Shown here: positions 1 through 10,783 of the stretch, piece by piece
How positions within the stretch are numbered: position 1 is the stretch's first letter
How the letters are laid out: each line of letters begins with the position of its first letter
NCBI GenBank assembly: GCA_020845455.1
Contig: JADLFO010000198.1
Location: 1 to 56,680 of the forward strand
Reading direction: 5' to 3'
Source of the DNA: Caldilineaceae bacterium
Lineage (GTDB): Bacteria > Chloroflexota > Anaerolineae > Caldilineales > Caldilineaceae
DNA length: 56,680 nt
Made by a program: the position numbers and the translations under genes
Notes under the pieces: model-generated
Seen by the model: the letters and a program-made list of their open reading frames with translations, nothing else
Databases searched by the model: none
Told to the model about the DNA's origin: nothing

Positions 1-508
1 CGTTTATGCGATCGACGTGGGCTATGGGCAGTTGGCCTGGAAGCTGCGCAGCGACCCGCGCGTGGTTGCGCTGGAACGCACCAACATCCGCCATTTGGAT
101 GCGCTGCCCGACGGCGTGCGCGCCGAGTTGGCGGTGATCGACGCCAGCTTTATCGGCCTGGCGCTGGTGCTGCCGCCCACGCTGCGCCTGCTGACCCCCA
201 CGGCGCAGGTGATCGCGCTGATCAAACCCCAGTTTGAGGCGGGCAAGGAGGATGTGGGCAAAGGCGGCGTGGTACACGACCGGCAAACCCATCGCCGCGT
301 CCTAGAAGAGGTCTGGACCCTGGCGGACGAGTTGGGGCTATCGGTGGGCGGACTGATCCCGTCGCCGCTGCTCGGCCCGGCGGGCAATGTGGAATTTCTG
401 ATCTGGCTGCGTCTCCTGGACCCCGCGAGCGCCGCCGCGCCCCTGCCCGACCGCGGCCGTCTGATCCAAGCGGCGCTGGACGCGGCGCGCACCGTGCGCG
501 GCCGGTAA
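1..508 (+). CDS. tlyA: TlyA family rRNA 2'-O-methyltransferase, 3' part
   Basis: This is the C-terminal 168 residues of a TlyA/hemolysin-A type RNA methyltransferase; the N-terminal S4 RNA-binding part lies before the window. The visible frame opens with [16 protein letters not shown], the SAM-binding segment of the family, followed by the VIDASFIGL strand, [10 protein letters not shown] and the terminal [13 protein letters not shown] motif. Family members 2'-O-methylate 16S and/or 23S rRNA using SAM. The frame ends at a TAA at 506-508. The next 240 bases hold a terminator-like hairpin and the start region of the next gene. The identification is firm; which rRNA it methylates cannot be read from this fragment. 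Confidence 0.9.
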   Translation, partial: VYAIDVGYGQLAWKLRSDPRVVALERTNIRHLDALPDGVRAELAVIDASFIGLALVLPPTLRLLTPTAQVIALIKPQFEAGKEDVGKGGVVHDRQTHRRVLEEVWTLADELGLSVGGLIPSPLLGPAGNVEFLIWLRLLDPASAAAPLPDRGRLIQAALDAARTVRGR

Positions 509-613
509 GCCACCCCCGCAGCCGGCGCAGCCAGATAGCCGAGGCGACGCTAGGCAATGCTGACCAGCTCAGCCCGCACGCCGGCTGTCAATCATGTCAT
601 TTGGCTCACAACT

Positions 614-643
614 TTGACAGCTTTACCATCTTATGTCTATCAG
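614..643 (+). promoter_or_regulatory. weak candidate promoter upstream of the isoprenoid-synthase-like gene
   Basis: TTGACA at 614-619 is followed after 18 bases by TATCAG at 638-643. The -35 matches perfectly and the -10 matches in four of six positions. A second TTGACA lies at 647-652 but has no good -10. The region is clearly more AT-rich than the coding DNA around it. Confidence 0.3.
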
Positions 644-672
644 CACTTGACATCCAATGGCATAATAAAAGC

Positions 673-729
673 ATGTCCAGGTCAGACATACTGTGCTCCT
701 ACCCTTTCCAGCATGACCTGGACGTTTTT
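673..729 (+). terminator. rho-independent terminator or leader attenuator
   Basis: GTCCAGGTCA (675-684) pairs perfectly with TGACCTGGAC (714-723), and the stem is followed by five T at 725-729. It lies about 165 bases after the tlyA stop and 20 bases before the ATG at 749. It could therefore end the tlyA transcript, or act as a leader attenuator for the next gene if transcription starts at the TTGACA motifs upstream. Confidence 0.7.
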
Positions 730-748
730 GGGCTGCACTGAGATATTG

Positions 749-1693
749 ATGCAATCCAACCTCAGCCACCTCGATTCAGACATGCAAGCTGTCGCCGCGC
801 GCACCCTGGCCGCGTGGGTGCATCTTCCACAAGACGCTGCTGACCTGGGCGCGCGGCTGCTGGTCAAACTGTCGCCCCCCCAATGGCAGTTGGAATGGTA
901 TCTGCCGCGCTGGCTCGGCGAAAGCTATGCGCTGCCGCTGGAGACCACCCAGGCGCTTGTCCAGGCCAACGTCACCGGGCTGATCTTCGTCTGCCTCCAA
1001 GACAAGCTCGTCGACGAAGGCCTCCCCCCGGTTACCTTGCCCGCCGCCATCTGCCTAGGGGCCGCCCTCCATCAGCAGTGGATTGAGCACTACCTGCCCC
1101 TGTTTGAAGCCTCAGCCCCCTTCTGGCGCTGGTTCGACGACTATCTGACCCAATGGCTGCACGCGCTGGCGGTCAGCAATCGTATGCCGGAGATGGAGTT
1201 CGCCGCCCTGCTGCAGGCCGAACCGGGGCCGTTGGCCCATCGCGCCGCACCGCTCAAGATCTGCTGCGCCGCCGCTGCCTGCCTCGCCCGGCGCAGCGAC
1301 CTGGTCGCGTCGCTCGCCACCGCGCTCGACCATCTGCATGTGGCTGCCGTCCTGCTCGACCATGTCCATGACTGGCGCGAGGATGTGGAAGCGGGCCGCT
1401 ACAATGCCTTTGTCCATTTCGCCTCCCCCGCTCGCCAAACGCTGGACCAGCGCGAGCGCAGCCGGCAACATGTCTATGAAGAACTGTTTCTGGGCAGCGC
1501 AGGCCGCGCCTATTTCGACCACGCCTTGCGCCATCTGGACGTGGCCCAAGCGCAAGCCGCGGCGACGGCCTGCCCTCCGCTCATCGCCTATCTTGATTGG
1601 TACCACACTACCGTGCTCGCCGCCCAAGACACGCTGGCAAAGTCGGCGCGCCAGGCTGTAGAGGCGGCCCAGCAGTTGATATTCGGCGTATGA
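749..1693 (+). CDS. class-I isoprenoid (squalene/phytoene-synthase-like) synthase family protein
   Basis: A 314-residue, mostly helical protein with two motifs of the head-to-head isoprenyl synthase fold. The first, QDKLVDEG near residues 84-91, sits where phytoene synthases have ADDIVDE; one Asp is replaced by Lys. The second, DWREDVEAGRYN near 208-219, fits the D-x-x-E-D-x-x-x-G-R pattern of the second Mg2+-diphosphate site. These suggest a prenyl diphosphate-binding enzyme, but substrate and product cannot be predicted and the altered first motif leaves activity uncertain. The ATG at 749 is preferred because the upstream part of the frame is AT-rich leader containing a terminator hairpin. 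It is followed after 26 bases by a 75-residue peptide gene with a strong ribosome-binding site, probably in the same transcript. Confidence 0.6.
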   Translation: MQSNLSHLDSDMQAVAARTLAAWVHLPQDAADLGARLLVKLSPPQWQLEWYLPRWLGESYALPLETTQALVQANVTGLIFVCLQDKLVDEGLPPVTLPAAICLGAALHQQWIEHYLPLFEASAPFWRWFDDYLTQWLHALAVSNRMPEMEFAALLQAEPGPLAHRAAPLKICCAAAACLARRSDLVASLATALDHLHVAAVLLDHVHDWREDVEAGRYNAFVHFASPARQTLDQRERSRQHVYEELFLGSAGRAYFDHALRHLDVAQAQAAATACPPLIAYLDWYHTTVLAAQDTLAKSARQAVEAAQQLIFGV

Positions 1694-1719
1694 TCGCACA
1701 ACACATTTAGGAGGCAACC

Positions 1720-1947
1720 ATGGCAAGCAGCGATGAACTCAAGAAATTGGCGGGCAAGTTGATGTCGGATGCGGGTTATAGACAGCGATTCTCCGCCAAC
1801 CCGGAGTCCGCCGCCAGGGAATTGGGCATTACATTGAATGGAGAGCAATTGAGGCGGGCGAAGGAGTTCAAGGGCAGCGACACGGCGCTGGAGAATATGG
1901 CCGCCCAGGCCAACAAAGGCATGAACGCAGCCTGGGGAGCGGAATAA
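1720..1947 (+). CDS. 75-residue Nif11/NHLP-leader-like small protein
   Basis: The start is well supported: AGGAGG lies seven bases before the ATG. The N-terminal half (DELKKLAGKLMSDAGYRQRF, then ANPESAARELGIT) resembles the amphipathic leader of Nif11 and NHLP clan peptides, in which a helix, an NPE.AL/A.ELG.. segment and an LT..Q turn are conserved. After the leader-like part there is only a short polar tail ending WGAE, with no Gly-Gly cleavage site and no Cys, Ser or Thr-rich core. It is therefore either a stand-alone member of the clan or a degenerate precursor. No maturation enzyme or protease-transporter is adjacent; the only partner is the isoprenoid-synthase-like gene upstream. Function unknown. 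Confidence 0.65.
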   Translation: MASSDELKKLAGKLMSDAGYRQRFSANPESAARELGITLNGEQLRRAKEFKGSDTALENMAAQANKGMNAAWGAE

Positions 1948-1978
1948 CCCAAGTTCGGCAAACGATGCCGCCGCTAGG

Positions 1979-2020
1979 CTCACCGGGTGACAGAGCGAAT
2001 AGATGCTGTCATCCGGTGAG
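1979..2020. terminator. bidirectional hairpin between convergent genes
   Basis: CTCACCGGGTGACAG (1979-1993) and CTGTCATCCGGTGAG (2006-2020) form a 15-pair stem with one G-U-type mismatch and a 12-base loop. It lies between the plus-strand peptide gene and the minus-strand membrane protein, whose TGA stop (2009-2011) is inside the right arm. No T-tract is obvious, so efficiency is uncertain. Confidence 0.6.
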
Positions 2021-3154
2021 CAAGGGCAGGAAATAGGTGCGCATCAATTCCGTCACCAGAAAATAGAGCAGGGGACTCATGGCCGTCAAGACGGCGCGCA
2101 CAGTGGCGGCCATGTTACGGAACGGCCAGACCGGTGTAGCTAAAACAAAGCGGCGCAGTTGATCGAGATCGCCCGCATTCTTGGACAGCGTCTCCAACTC
2201 GGCGCGCTCCAACTTCTGAGCGTTGACCAAGTTTGTTTGAATCCGGTAGAACTGGTCGGACAGATGGTGGAGGACAAGCGTCTTGGCGCGCCGGATCTGC
2301 ACACGCACCCCGCGCAGCGGCAAGATCAACGACAAAACGCTGCCCAGTGAAAGTTCGACGATCACCAAGTAATCGATCATCTCGGTAGGCCGGCCCAGCG
2401 GGATGATCAGCACCAAGATCAACCCGACCAAGGTCAGGCTGTGGCGCAAGCTCAACTGGCCGAAAGGCAGCAAGTGGGTCGGGTCAAAAACGTTGACGGT
2501 AAGCGGCTTTTGCGCCAGATCGCCCAGCCCGGTCCCCAGGCGAATGCTGGAAAAGAGCAGCAGCAGCAGCACCCACCCCAATAAGGAATAGCCCAGCAGG
2601 ATCGTCCCCGCTTGCCACCACACCCCAGGCAGATAAGTCACCCCGTTCCCCATTGGGGTGGGCAGCCCCAGCACCGCCAACAGCAACACCACTGAGAAGG
2701 TCGACGCCAGCAGCAAAAACAGGTCCAGCCGTAGGTCAATACAGACCATGCGCCGCATAAAGACATCATAGTCCTTGTCGGGGATACGCACCACCGGGCG
2801 CAGTTGGGTCAAGGCTTCGACGGTAAAAGTCTTGAGCATGGGCAGCGCCACCAAGATATAGAGAAAGACCAAGGGCACGGCTAGGCGCCGCGGCCATCGT
2901 TCTACAACCAAGAAATCTTCCAGCGCCGCGCCGCGCAGCGTATACTCGACCACCTGCGCAAAAATCAGGAAGCCGGTACACGCCAGCACACACAGCCAGT
3001 AGGGTGCGTGCAGCCGCTGCAGCCCCACATCAGCCTGAATGCAATAATCGCCTTCCGACGATGACGGCGGCCAGACGATGTTTCTGATATTGACGGCGCG
3101 CAGCCGCTGCAGAACTCCACTTCGGGGGATACCCGGCTCGGTTACCTGCGTCAT
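2009..3154 (-). CDS. multi-pass membrane protein of unknown function
   Basis: A 381-residue protein that I do not recognise. It has a soluble N-terminal stretch of about 50 residues, then pairs of hydrophobic helices (for example APYWLCVLACTGFLIFAQVV, LAVPLVFLYILVALPML, LDLFLLLASTFSVVLLLAVL and a later pair ending in IIPLG). A charged helical region follows (LVLHHLSDQFYRIQTNLVNA..), and a last hydrophobic segment near the C-terminus. The helical segment between the membrane parts may form a coiled coil. The ATG at 3154 is chosen because GGAGAAG lies nine bases upstream; an in-frame extension to 3289 would run into the promoter region. It is convergent with the isoprenoid-synthase-like/peptide pair and shares its terminator. 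Confidence 0.6.
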   Translation of the reverse strand: MTQVTEPGIPRSGVLQRLRAVNIRNIVWPPSSSEGDYCIQADVGLQRLHAPYWLCVLACTGFLIFAQVVEYTLRGAALEDFLVVERWPRRLAVPLVFLYILVALPMLKTFTVEALTQLRPVVRIPDKDYDVFMRRMVCIDLRLDLFLLLASTFSVVLLLAVLGLPTPMGNGVTYLPGVWWQAGTILLGYSLLGWVLLLLLFSSIRLGTGLGDLAQKPLTVNVFDPTHLLPFGQLSLRHSLTLVGLILVLIIPLGRPTEMIDYLVIVELSLGSVLSLILPLRGVRVQIRRAKTLVLHHLSDQFYRIQTNLVNAQKLERAELETLSKNAGDLDQLRRFVLATPVWPFRNMAATVRAVLTAMSPLLYFLVTELMRTYFLPLLTG

Positions 3155-3337
3155 AACGATCACTTCTCCACGCCACAAACCAAGGCGTAGCTCAGTCGCA
3201 AATCCAATCGCAATCCAGAGATAGGGAATCTGATCAAAACGTCCGACGGAGGAAAAGTGCCGAAGGGTAGTCCCAGTATATGCAACCACTCCCCGCTTGT
3301 CAACTTTTCGAGAAACTTACACCAGCCACCAAGGAAT

Positions 3338-3365
3338 TTGGGCGTCTGCTCACATTCTGTATCAT
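3338..3365 (+). promoter_or_regulatory. candidate promoter of the ABC exporter gene
   Basis: TTGGGC (3338-3343), a 16-base spacer and TATCAT (3360-3365, five of six matches) lie about 58 bases before the ATG at 3423. The stretch 3155-3422 is the AT-richer divergent spacer between the membrane protein and the exporter; nothing else was recognised in it. Confidence 0.4.
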
Positions 3366-3422
3366 GTAGGCTGCATTATATAGGGCAGACGCCTAACCCA
3401 TCGGCTCGATACGCCGATCTTG

Positions 3423-5216
<1,794 letters not shown>

Positions 5217-5226
5217 GGGAATTATC

Positions 5227-5255
5227 AACCGCAAAGAGCGCAAAGGACGCTAAGG
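5227..5255. repeat. CGCAAAG-type intergenic repeat
   Basis: The run AACCGCAAAGAGCGCAAAGG followed by ACGCTAAGG is a member of the short CGCAAAG/CTTTGCG repeat seen between genes in many unrelated bacterial genomes. Related copies in the other orientation lie near 48674-48700 and 29060-29095. Confidence 0.5.
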
Positions 5256-5270
5256 CAGAGGGGAGATGTA

Positions 5271-5322
5271 GTGCGGTTTCCTTACCGCACACTTGCTTGC
5301 AGGTGCGGTTTTCTTACCGCAC
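5271..5322. repeat. two tandem GTGCGG..CCGCAC palindromes
   Basis: Two 20-base elements, 5271-5290 and 5303-5322, both read GTGCGG, an eight-base T/C-rich loop, CCGCAC, and differ at one loop base. They are separated by 12 bases. Similar elements recur in other spacers of the window, which suggests a REP-like family. Here they lie between convergent genes and could also end transcription. Confidence 0.65.
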
Positions 5323-5351
5323 ATTCCGCAACAACACTAGGCGGCCGGGCC

Positions 5352-5948
5352 TCAGCCCCAGCGCCGGTGCGCCAGGTCGATCTGCTCGCGCAGTTCGCGG
5401 CGCGCCGTCTCCAAATTCTCCTTAACGCGAAAATAGGCGGCTTCCGTAAAGCCCAACTCCTCGGCGTGGTGGATCTGATCCAACGCATCCACCACGCGCA
5501 GCACCTTGGCCTCCAGCAGTTCGATGGTCGTTCCGTAGAGCCGTTCGGGCACAAAATAGAGCATCAATAGGCTGAATAGGTAGCCGTAAGAAAAAGCGCT
5601 GCTCAACCCGCGCTCCACCTGGCCCGGCAGCGCCAGCAGCAGGATCAGCCCCAAGACCCCAGCCAGCACCATGACCTGCATGCGCGAGACAGGCCGCGCC
5701 GGAGCCAAGGTCGCCAGCGCCGGCCCCACCCGCTCATAGGATTTGATGCGACCCAGCCAAGCGTTAAAGTCGTGGCAGTGTTTGAGGCTGACGCGCGACT
5801 GCTCATGCCGCGCCAGTTCGGCGGCATAGTCGCGGCATTCTTGGGTCAGGTCAAAGAAGATTTTGCGCGTTAAAGAGGTCGCGCCGATAGGCGGCCGGGC
5901 GCGGCTCGAACCTTTAAAGAGGTTGGACAGAAACGGCGGCAGCGGCAC
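5352..5948 (-). CDS. small membrane protein with central hydrophobic hairpin, unknown function
   Basis: A 198-residue protein of unknown family. A polar, helical N-terminal half (RKIFFDLTQECRDYAAELAR and onward) is followed by two transmembrane segments at about residues 90-110 (VMVLAGVLGLILLLALPG) and 118-135 (AFSYGYLFSLLMLYFVP), then a charged C-terminal helix with heptad-like spacing (LLEAKVLRVVDALDQIHHAE.., ..ENLETARRELREQIDLAH). The topology suggests an inner-membrane hairpin with both ends in the cytoplasm. The start is a GTG at 5948 without a clear ribosome-binding site. It lies 69 bases after the UbiA-type gene on the same strand and may be co-transcribed with it. Confidence 0.6.
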   Translation of the reverse strand: MPLPPFLSNLFKGSSRARPPIGATSLTRKIFFDLTQECRDYAAELARHEQSRVSLKHCHDFNAWLGRIKSYERVGPALATLAPARPVSRMQVMVLAGVLGLILLLALPGQVERGLSSAFSYGYLFSLLMLYFVPERLYGTTIELLEAKVLRVVDALDQIHHAEELGFTEAAYFRVKENLETARRELREQIDLAHRRWG

Positions 5949-6017
5949 AAGTCGGCGGTCGATGACAAGGGTATCACACTAGGCCGGGGCAGCGGTTCAA
6001 CCGCCCCCAAGGAGATG

Positions 6018-7046
6018 CTAGAACAGTTTATCGAGCAGCAGGCTGGCGCAGAACAAGCTCCCCGCCAGCGCCACTGCATGCACGCTGGTGCGGTAGACCT
6101 GCAGACACGTTTCGACGCTGAGCGAGGTGCGCTCCAGTTGGGCAAAGACCCCCAACCCTAACGGCAGCGCAGCCAGCGTCACCAACCCGCCGAGCGGCAG
6201 ATCGGTCAGCACCACGCCCAGCAAAATCCCGATATGCGCCAGCACCGTCGTCAGCGCGCTGATGTCGAGCGAGCGCGCCAAGCCCAAGTTCACCGTCAGC
6301 GTGCGCTTGTGGATCAGCCAATCGCGCCGGAAGTGGACGGCGTTGTAGTTGAAGAAAAAGAGCGTGGTCAACAGGGCAAACGGCACACCAATGATCAGCG
6401 GCAGCGGCGAGAGCGTCTGCTCCTGCACATAGTAGCTGCCCAACAGCGGCAGCAAGCCAAGCCCCAGAAAAATGCCTGCCTCGCCCAGCCCCCAGCCGCG
6501 CAGCCCATAGCGCAGCGGCAACAGAACGGTGGTCCACAAGATTAAGAAGCTCAAACCGGTGAAAAAGAGGGCCGGCCAGCCCGCCATCAGCGCCAGCCAA
6601 AGGCTGCACAGTGCGCCGATCGCCAGCAGAATGCGGCCCAGATCACGCACCGTCGCCGGCTTTAGGATCGCACGCTGCATCAGCCCGCAGCCGCTCACCA
6701 GCGGCTCGGAGAGCAGGCGCGCACCGGGCTGCAATGCAAAGCAGTAGTCCGCATGGTCGCGCAGGGCGGCATAGCCCCAGCCGCTCATCAACAGCCCGAC
6801 CAGCGCCATGACCAGGGCGGCCAAGTTAAAGACGTCCGTCTCCCACCAGGCCAGCGCCGTCCCCACCAACACGGGCATGACCAGCGCCGGCGCGGTCTCG
6901 GCGCGCACCACGAGCAGCAGCGCCTGCAGGGTCGTACGCGGCATACGCGGCTGCAGCGCCAGGCGCGTACGATAGGCCTGCCTCGGCTCCTTTTGCTCAG
7001 GGGCTAACGGTTGGGTGGCGCTAAATTCACGTTCAAGCACTTGCAC
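6018..7046 (-). CDS. UbiA-family prenyltransferase (MenA-like), degenerate Asp motifs
   Basis: A 342-residue integral membrane protein with eight to nine hydrophobic helices of the UbiA superfamily, which transfers prenyl chains from prenyl diphosphates to aromatic acceptors such as 1,4-dihydroxy-2-naphthoate. The second motif region, FNYNAVHFRRDWLIHKRTLT, lines up with the NN.RD...D...GKRTLAV signature of MenA, keeping N, the second D, K-R-T-L and V but losing the first Asp. The first motif region is also altered (YAALRDHADY). A distinct substrate or weakened Mg2+ binding is therefore possible. The start is a GTG at 7046 with AGGA about ten bases upstream. It could serve quinone or another prenyl-lipid pathway; the context does not decide. 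Confidence 0.7.
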   Translation of the reverse strand: MQVLEREFSATQPLAPEQKEPRQAYRTRLALQPRMPRTTLQALLLVVRAETAPALVMPVLVGTALAWWETDVFNLAALVMALVGLLMSGWGYAALRDHADYCFALQPGARLLSEPLVSGCGLMQRAILKPATVRDLGRILLAIGALCSLWLALMAGWPALFFTGLSFLILWTTVLLPLRYGLRGWGLGEAGIFLGLGLLPLLGSYYVQEQTLSPLPLIIGVPFALLTTLFFFNYNAVHFRRDWLIHKRTLTVNLGLARSLDISALTTVLAHIGILLGVVLTDLPLGGLVTLAALPLGLGVFAQLERTSLSVETCLQVYRTSVHAVALAGSLFCASLLLDKLF

Positions 7047-7178
7047 AGGCCGATCCTGTCGTCATGAGATGGCGTAAGCGCCCTGGTCACACGCTGGACG
7101 TTTGTGCCGCATTCTACCATTCCTCTGGCGGCGCGTCAACATATATGTCAACAAATCCTGCGCGGGCAAAAGAGAAGC

Positions 7179-7222
7179 AGTGGGCAGTAGGGAAACGATA
7201 TATCGTTTCCCTACTGCCCACT
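7179..7222. repeat. 44-bp perfect palindrome over a stop codon
   Basis: Bases 7179-7200 and 7201-7222 are exact reverse complements, so the 44 bases form a perfect palindrome centred on ATAT. The stop codon of the minus-strand glycosyltransferase (7211-7213) lies inside it. Each arm contains TGGGCAGTAGGG, a motif that recurs loosely after other stop codons (48548-48562, 37328-37336). It may act as a terminator hairpin, though only TTCTCTTTT follows on the minus strand. Confidence 0.85.
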
Positions 7223-8857
7223 CACCCGCCATACCTCAAAGAGCGGCGTACCGTCGCGCTGGGTAAAGACCTCCAGGGGGCGCGCCTCCAACCCCGCGGC
7301 CTGCGCTGAGGCCATAAACGCCTCGCGGCGGCCCGCAAAGGCCGTCTGCTGCGGCGCATGCAGCAGATAGACGTTGTCTGGGTTGGGCAGAAACTGCGCC
7401 AGCCGCGCCCCAAACTCGGCATCCGGCGCGGCGGGCGAGCCATAGCCAAAGATCTCGATGGGGCGCACGCTGTTTTCGCTCAGGTAGCGCACGGTCGCAT
7501 CGATGCCCCAATCGAGCGCCACCGGCGCGCCCAGCCCTTGATAGCGCAAATAGTAGGCCAGATGATAGCTGGCGTCCGAATGGTCGCTCAGCCCGCCGCT
7601 GGCGGCCAGCGCCCGATGATAGAGCAGCGTGGCGCGCAGGTCGAACAGCAGCCACAACACGATCAGCGCGCCCGCCAGCCATCGCCGCGACTTGCCGGCT
7701 GCCAGCCAGCTCCCAAGCCCCCCTGCGGCCACGGCGATGACCAGCGGCTGCAGGAGCGCGTAATGGGTCACAAACAGGTCGCTGATCGTAAACAGGCTGG
7801 CGGCAAAGGCCGCGGCCAACAGCGCCAGCGCGGGCAGCATACGCCGCGGCTGCGTTACGACCCCTAGCCCGATCGCGGCCAGCGCCAGCCAGGGCGCTAA
7901 GGGATTCGCCGCCTGCCCGCCCAGATACCAGAACTGATCCCCGCGCAGGCTCTGGCCCAACTGCGCCAGCCGCACCTGGGCATTGTGCGCCAAGTCCAAG
8001 TTGTCAACGCCGTAATAGCTCTCGCCGGCGTTGCCCGCCAGCGCCGTCCAGACGCCGCCTGTTTGCCAGTTGAAGATCAGCAGCGGCAGCAGCGGGATTA
8101 CTAGCGCCAACGCTGCTAGGCCCAGCCCCGCTGCGTCTAGCCGGGGCGCGTGCCCCGCCCGTCTGCGCTGCCACCAGGCCGCGGCGAGCAGCAGCCCAAA
8201 CGGCCCCACCACCCAGATCGCCAGCAGTTTGGCATAGAGCGCCAGCCCCGCCGCCAACCCCGTCAGCGCCAGACTTCGCCGCTGCCCGGTCTGTAACCAC
8301 CACAGCCCCTGCCCGATCATCCACCAGACCAGCGGCTGCATCAGATTCGTGACAAAGATGCCCTGGCGGCTCCAAAAGACAAAGCTCGGCGAGGCAGCCA
8401 GCAGCCAGACGGCAGCGACCGCGGCCCACGCCGGCTCGCCCCGCTGCCGGGCGGGGTCGCCCTGCCAAATGCTGACCGCACGCGCCATCAGCAGCAGCGC
8501 GGCCAGCCCGGTCAACACGCTCAGGGCGCGCAGATTGGGCACGCCGATCCCCGTCAGCGCCAAAAAAGGCAGCGCCAGATAGACGTTGAGCGCGCCGATG
8601 TAATCTTGTACCATCAAGGGAAGCCGCAGCCTTCCGATCGGCACTGCGGCGTCGCGAAAGGCCGTCACCGGGCCGCCGGTCAGCAGTTCGACGGCGTTGA
8701 CACCCGCCTCTTTGGCCTCATCATAGTGCAGGCCGGGCAGCCCCAGTTGATAGCCCGCCAGGATCAGATAGAGCAGGCACGCCGCCGCGACCCACGCCCA
8801 GCGCAGCCGGGCAGACCGCCGAGAAGCCGCAGCGGGCGCGGCAAAGCCGGCACGCAC
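7211..8857 (-). CDS. GT-C fold glycosyltransferase (ArnT/PMT-like, family 39 type)
   Basis: A 548-residue protein with about eleven to twelve hydrophobic helices and a soluble C-terminal region. The first periplasmic loop carries GLHYDEAKEAG, the acidic pair typical of GT-C enzymes that use polyprenyl-phosphate sugars as donors at the outer face of the membrane. The C-terminal part (..VALDWGIDATVRYLSEN.., ..NVYLLHAPQQTAFAG..) resembles the soluble tail of ArnT-like proteins. The proposed start is a GTG at 8857, seven bases after the stop of the FecR-like gene; a longer frame reaching 9076 would overlap that gene by over 200 bases and is less likely. It is the last gene of a long minus-strand array. 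Acceptor unknown. Confidence 0.7.
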   Translation of the reverse strand: MRAGFAAPAAASRRSARLRWAWVAAACLLYLILAGYQLGLPGLHYDEAKEAGVNAVELLTGGPVTAFRDAAVPIGRLRLPLMVQDYIGALNVYLALPFLALTGIGVPNLRALSVLTGLAALLLMARAVSIWQGDPARQRGEPAWAAVAAVWLLAASPSFVFWSRQGIFVTNLMQPLVWWMIGQGLWWLQTGQRRSLALTGLAAGLALYAKLLAIWVVGPFGLLLAAAWWQRRRAGHAPRLDAAGLGLAALALVIPLLPLLIFNWQTGGVWTALAGNAGESYYGVDNLDLAHNAQVRLAQLGQSLRGDQFWYLGGQAANPLAPWLALAAIGLGVVTQPRRMLPALALLAAAFAASLFTISDLFVTHYALLQPLVIAVAAGGLGSWLAAGKSRRWLAGALIVLWLLFDLRATLLYHRALAASGGLSDHSDASYHLAYYLRYQGLGAPVALDWGIDATVRYLSENSVRPIEIFGYGSPAAPDAEFGARLAQFLPNPDNVYLLHAPQQTAFAGRREAFMASAQAAGLEARPLEVFTQRDGTPLFEVWRVSGQ

Positions 8858-8864
8858 CCCTAGC

Positions 8865-10165
<1,301 letters not shown>

Positions 10166-10169
<4 letters not shown>

Positions 10170-10738
10170 GCCACCCCTCCATCGTCCTGCCCCGCATCCT
10201 CAGCCAGGGGCGGGTCGTCCGCGTCCTGCGCCTGCGCTTCCTGCAGGAGTTGGGCCATGCGATCCAGCCAGCGGCGTGCGTCGCGGTCGGCGGGGTTGAC
10301 CTCCAGGGCACGCTGGAAAAATGCGCCCGCCCGGTTCAACTCGCCCTGTTCTTTATAGATCAACCCCAGGTGATAATGTACATTCGGCGCTTGCGGGTCG
10401 ATCTGCAGCGCCCTCTCATACGCCTGAATGGCGCGCTCCTGTTGGCGCGGGCCGGATGTCTCCAGCCGGCCCAACTGCGCTGCACCCAAATTCATCCACA
10501 GCATAGCGTTGTCCGGGACAAGATCCACGGCGCGGATCAAGAGCGCCACCGCCTTGTCCCAACGCCGCTGCAAAATATAAGCGCCGCTCAGGTTGATCAA
10601 CACGTCGGGATGTTGCGGGGCGCTCTCGTAGAGCGCCAGCAGCCGCTCCACCGCCTCTCCCGGACGGTTCTGCACCAGCAACTGGGCGCTTTCATTTAAG
10701 AGACGGTGGAACTCCGCATCCTGGTCTATGTCAGCCAT
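10166..10738 (-). CDS. TPR-repeat protein
   Basis: A 190-residue soluble protein built of tetratricopeptide repeats. Repeat cores are visible as ..NRPGEAVERLLALYESAPQH, ..RRWDKAVALLIRAVDLVPDN, ..QQERAIQAYERALQIDPQAP and ..GELNRAGAFFQRALEVNPAD, followed by an acidic tail (DADDPPLAEDAGQDD). TPR units mediate protein-protein contacts. The ATG at 10738 has AGGAGAAG upstream and is preferred over one seven codons earlier. The gene is coupled by a 4-base overlap to the FecR-like membrane protein, so the two may form a complex at the inner membrane. Confidence 0.85.
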
Positions 10739-10783
10739 TCGACTTCTCCTGTGGGCCATGGGTGCGCCCGGCGCAGCGCGTGG

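Noticed and set aside
1720-1947. Full RiPP gene cluster around the 75-residue peptide
   Set aside because: No lanthipeptide, radical-SAM, YcaO or peptidase-transporter gene is adjacent and the peptide has no obvious core; only the leader-like similarity remains.
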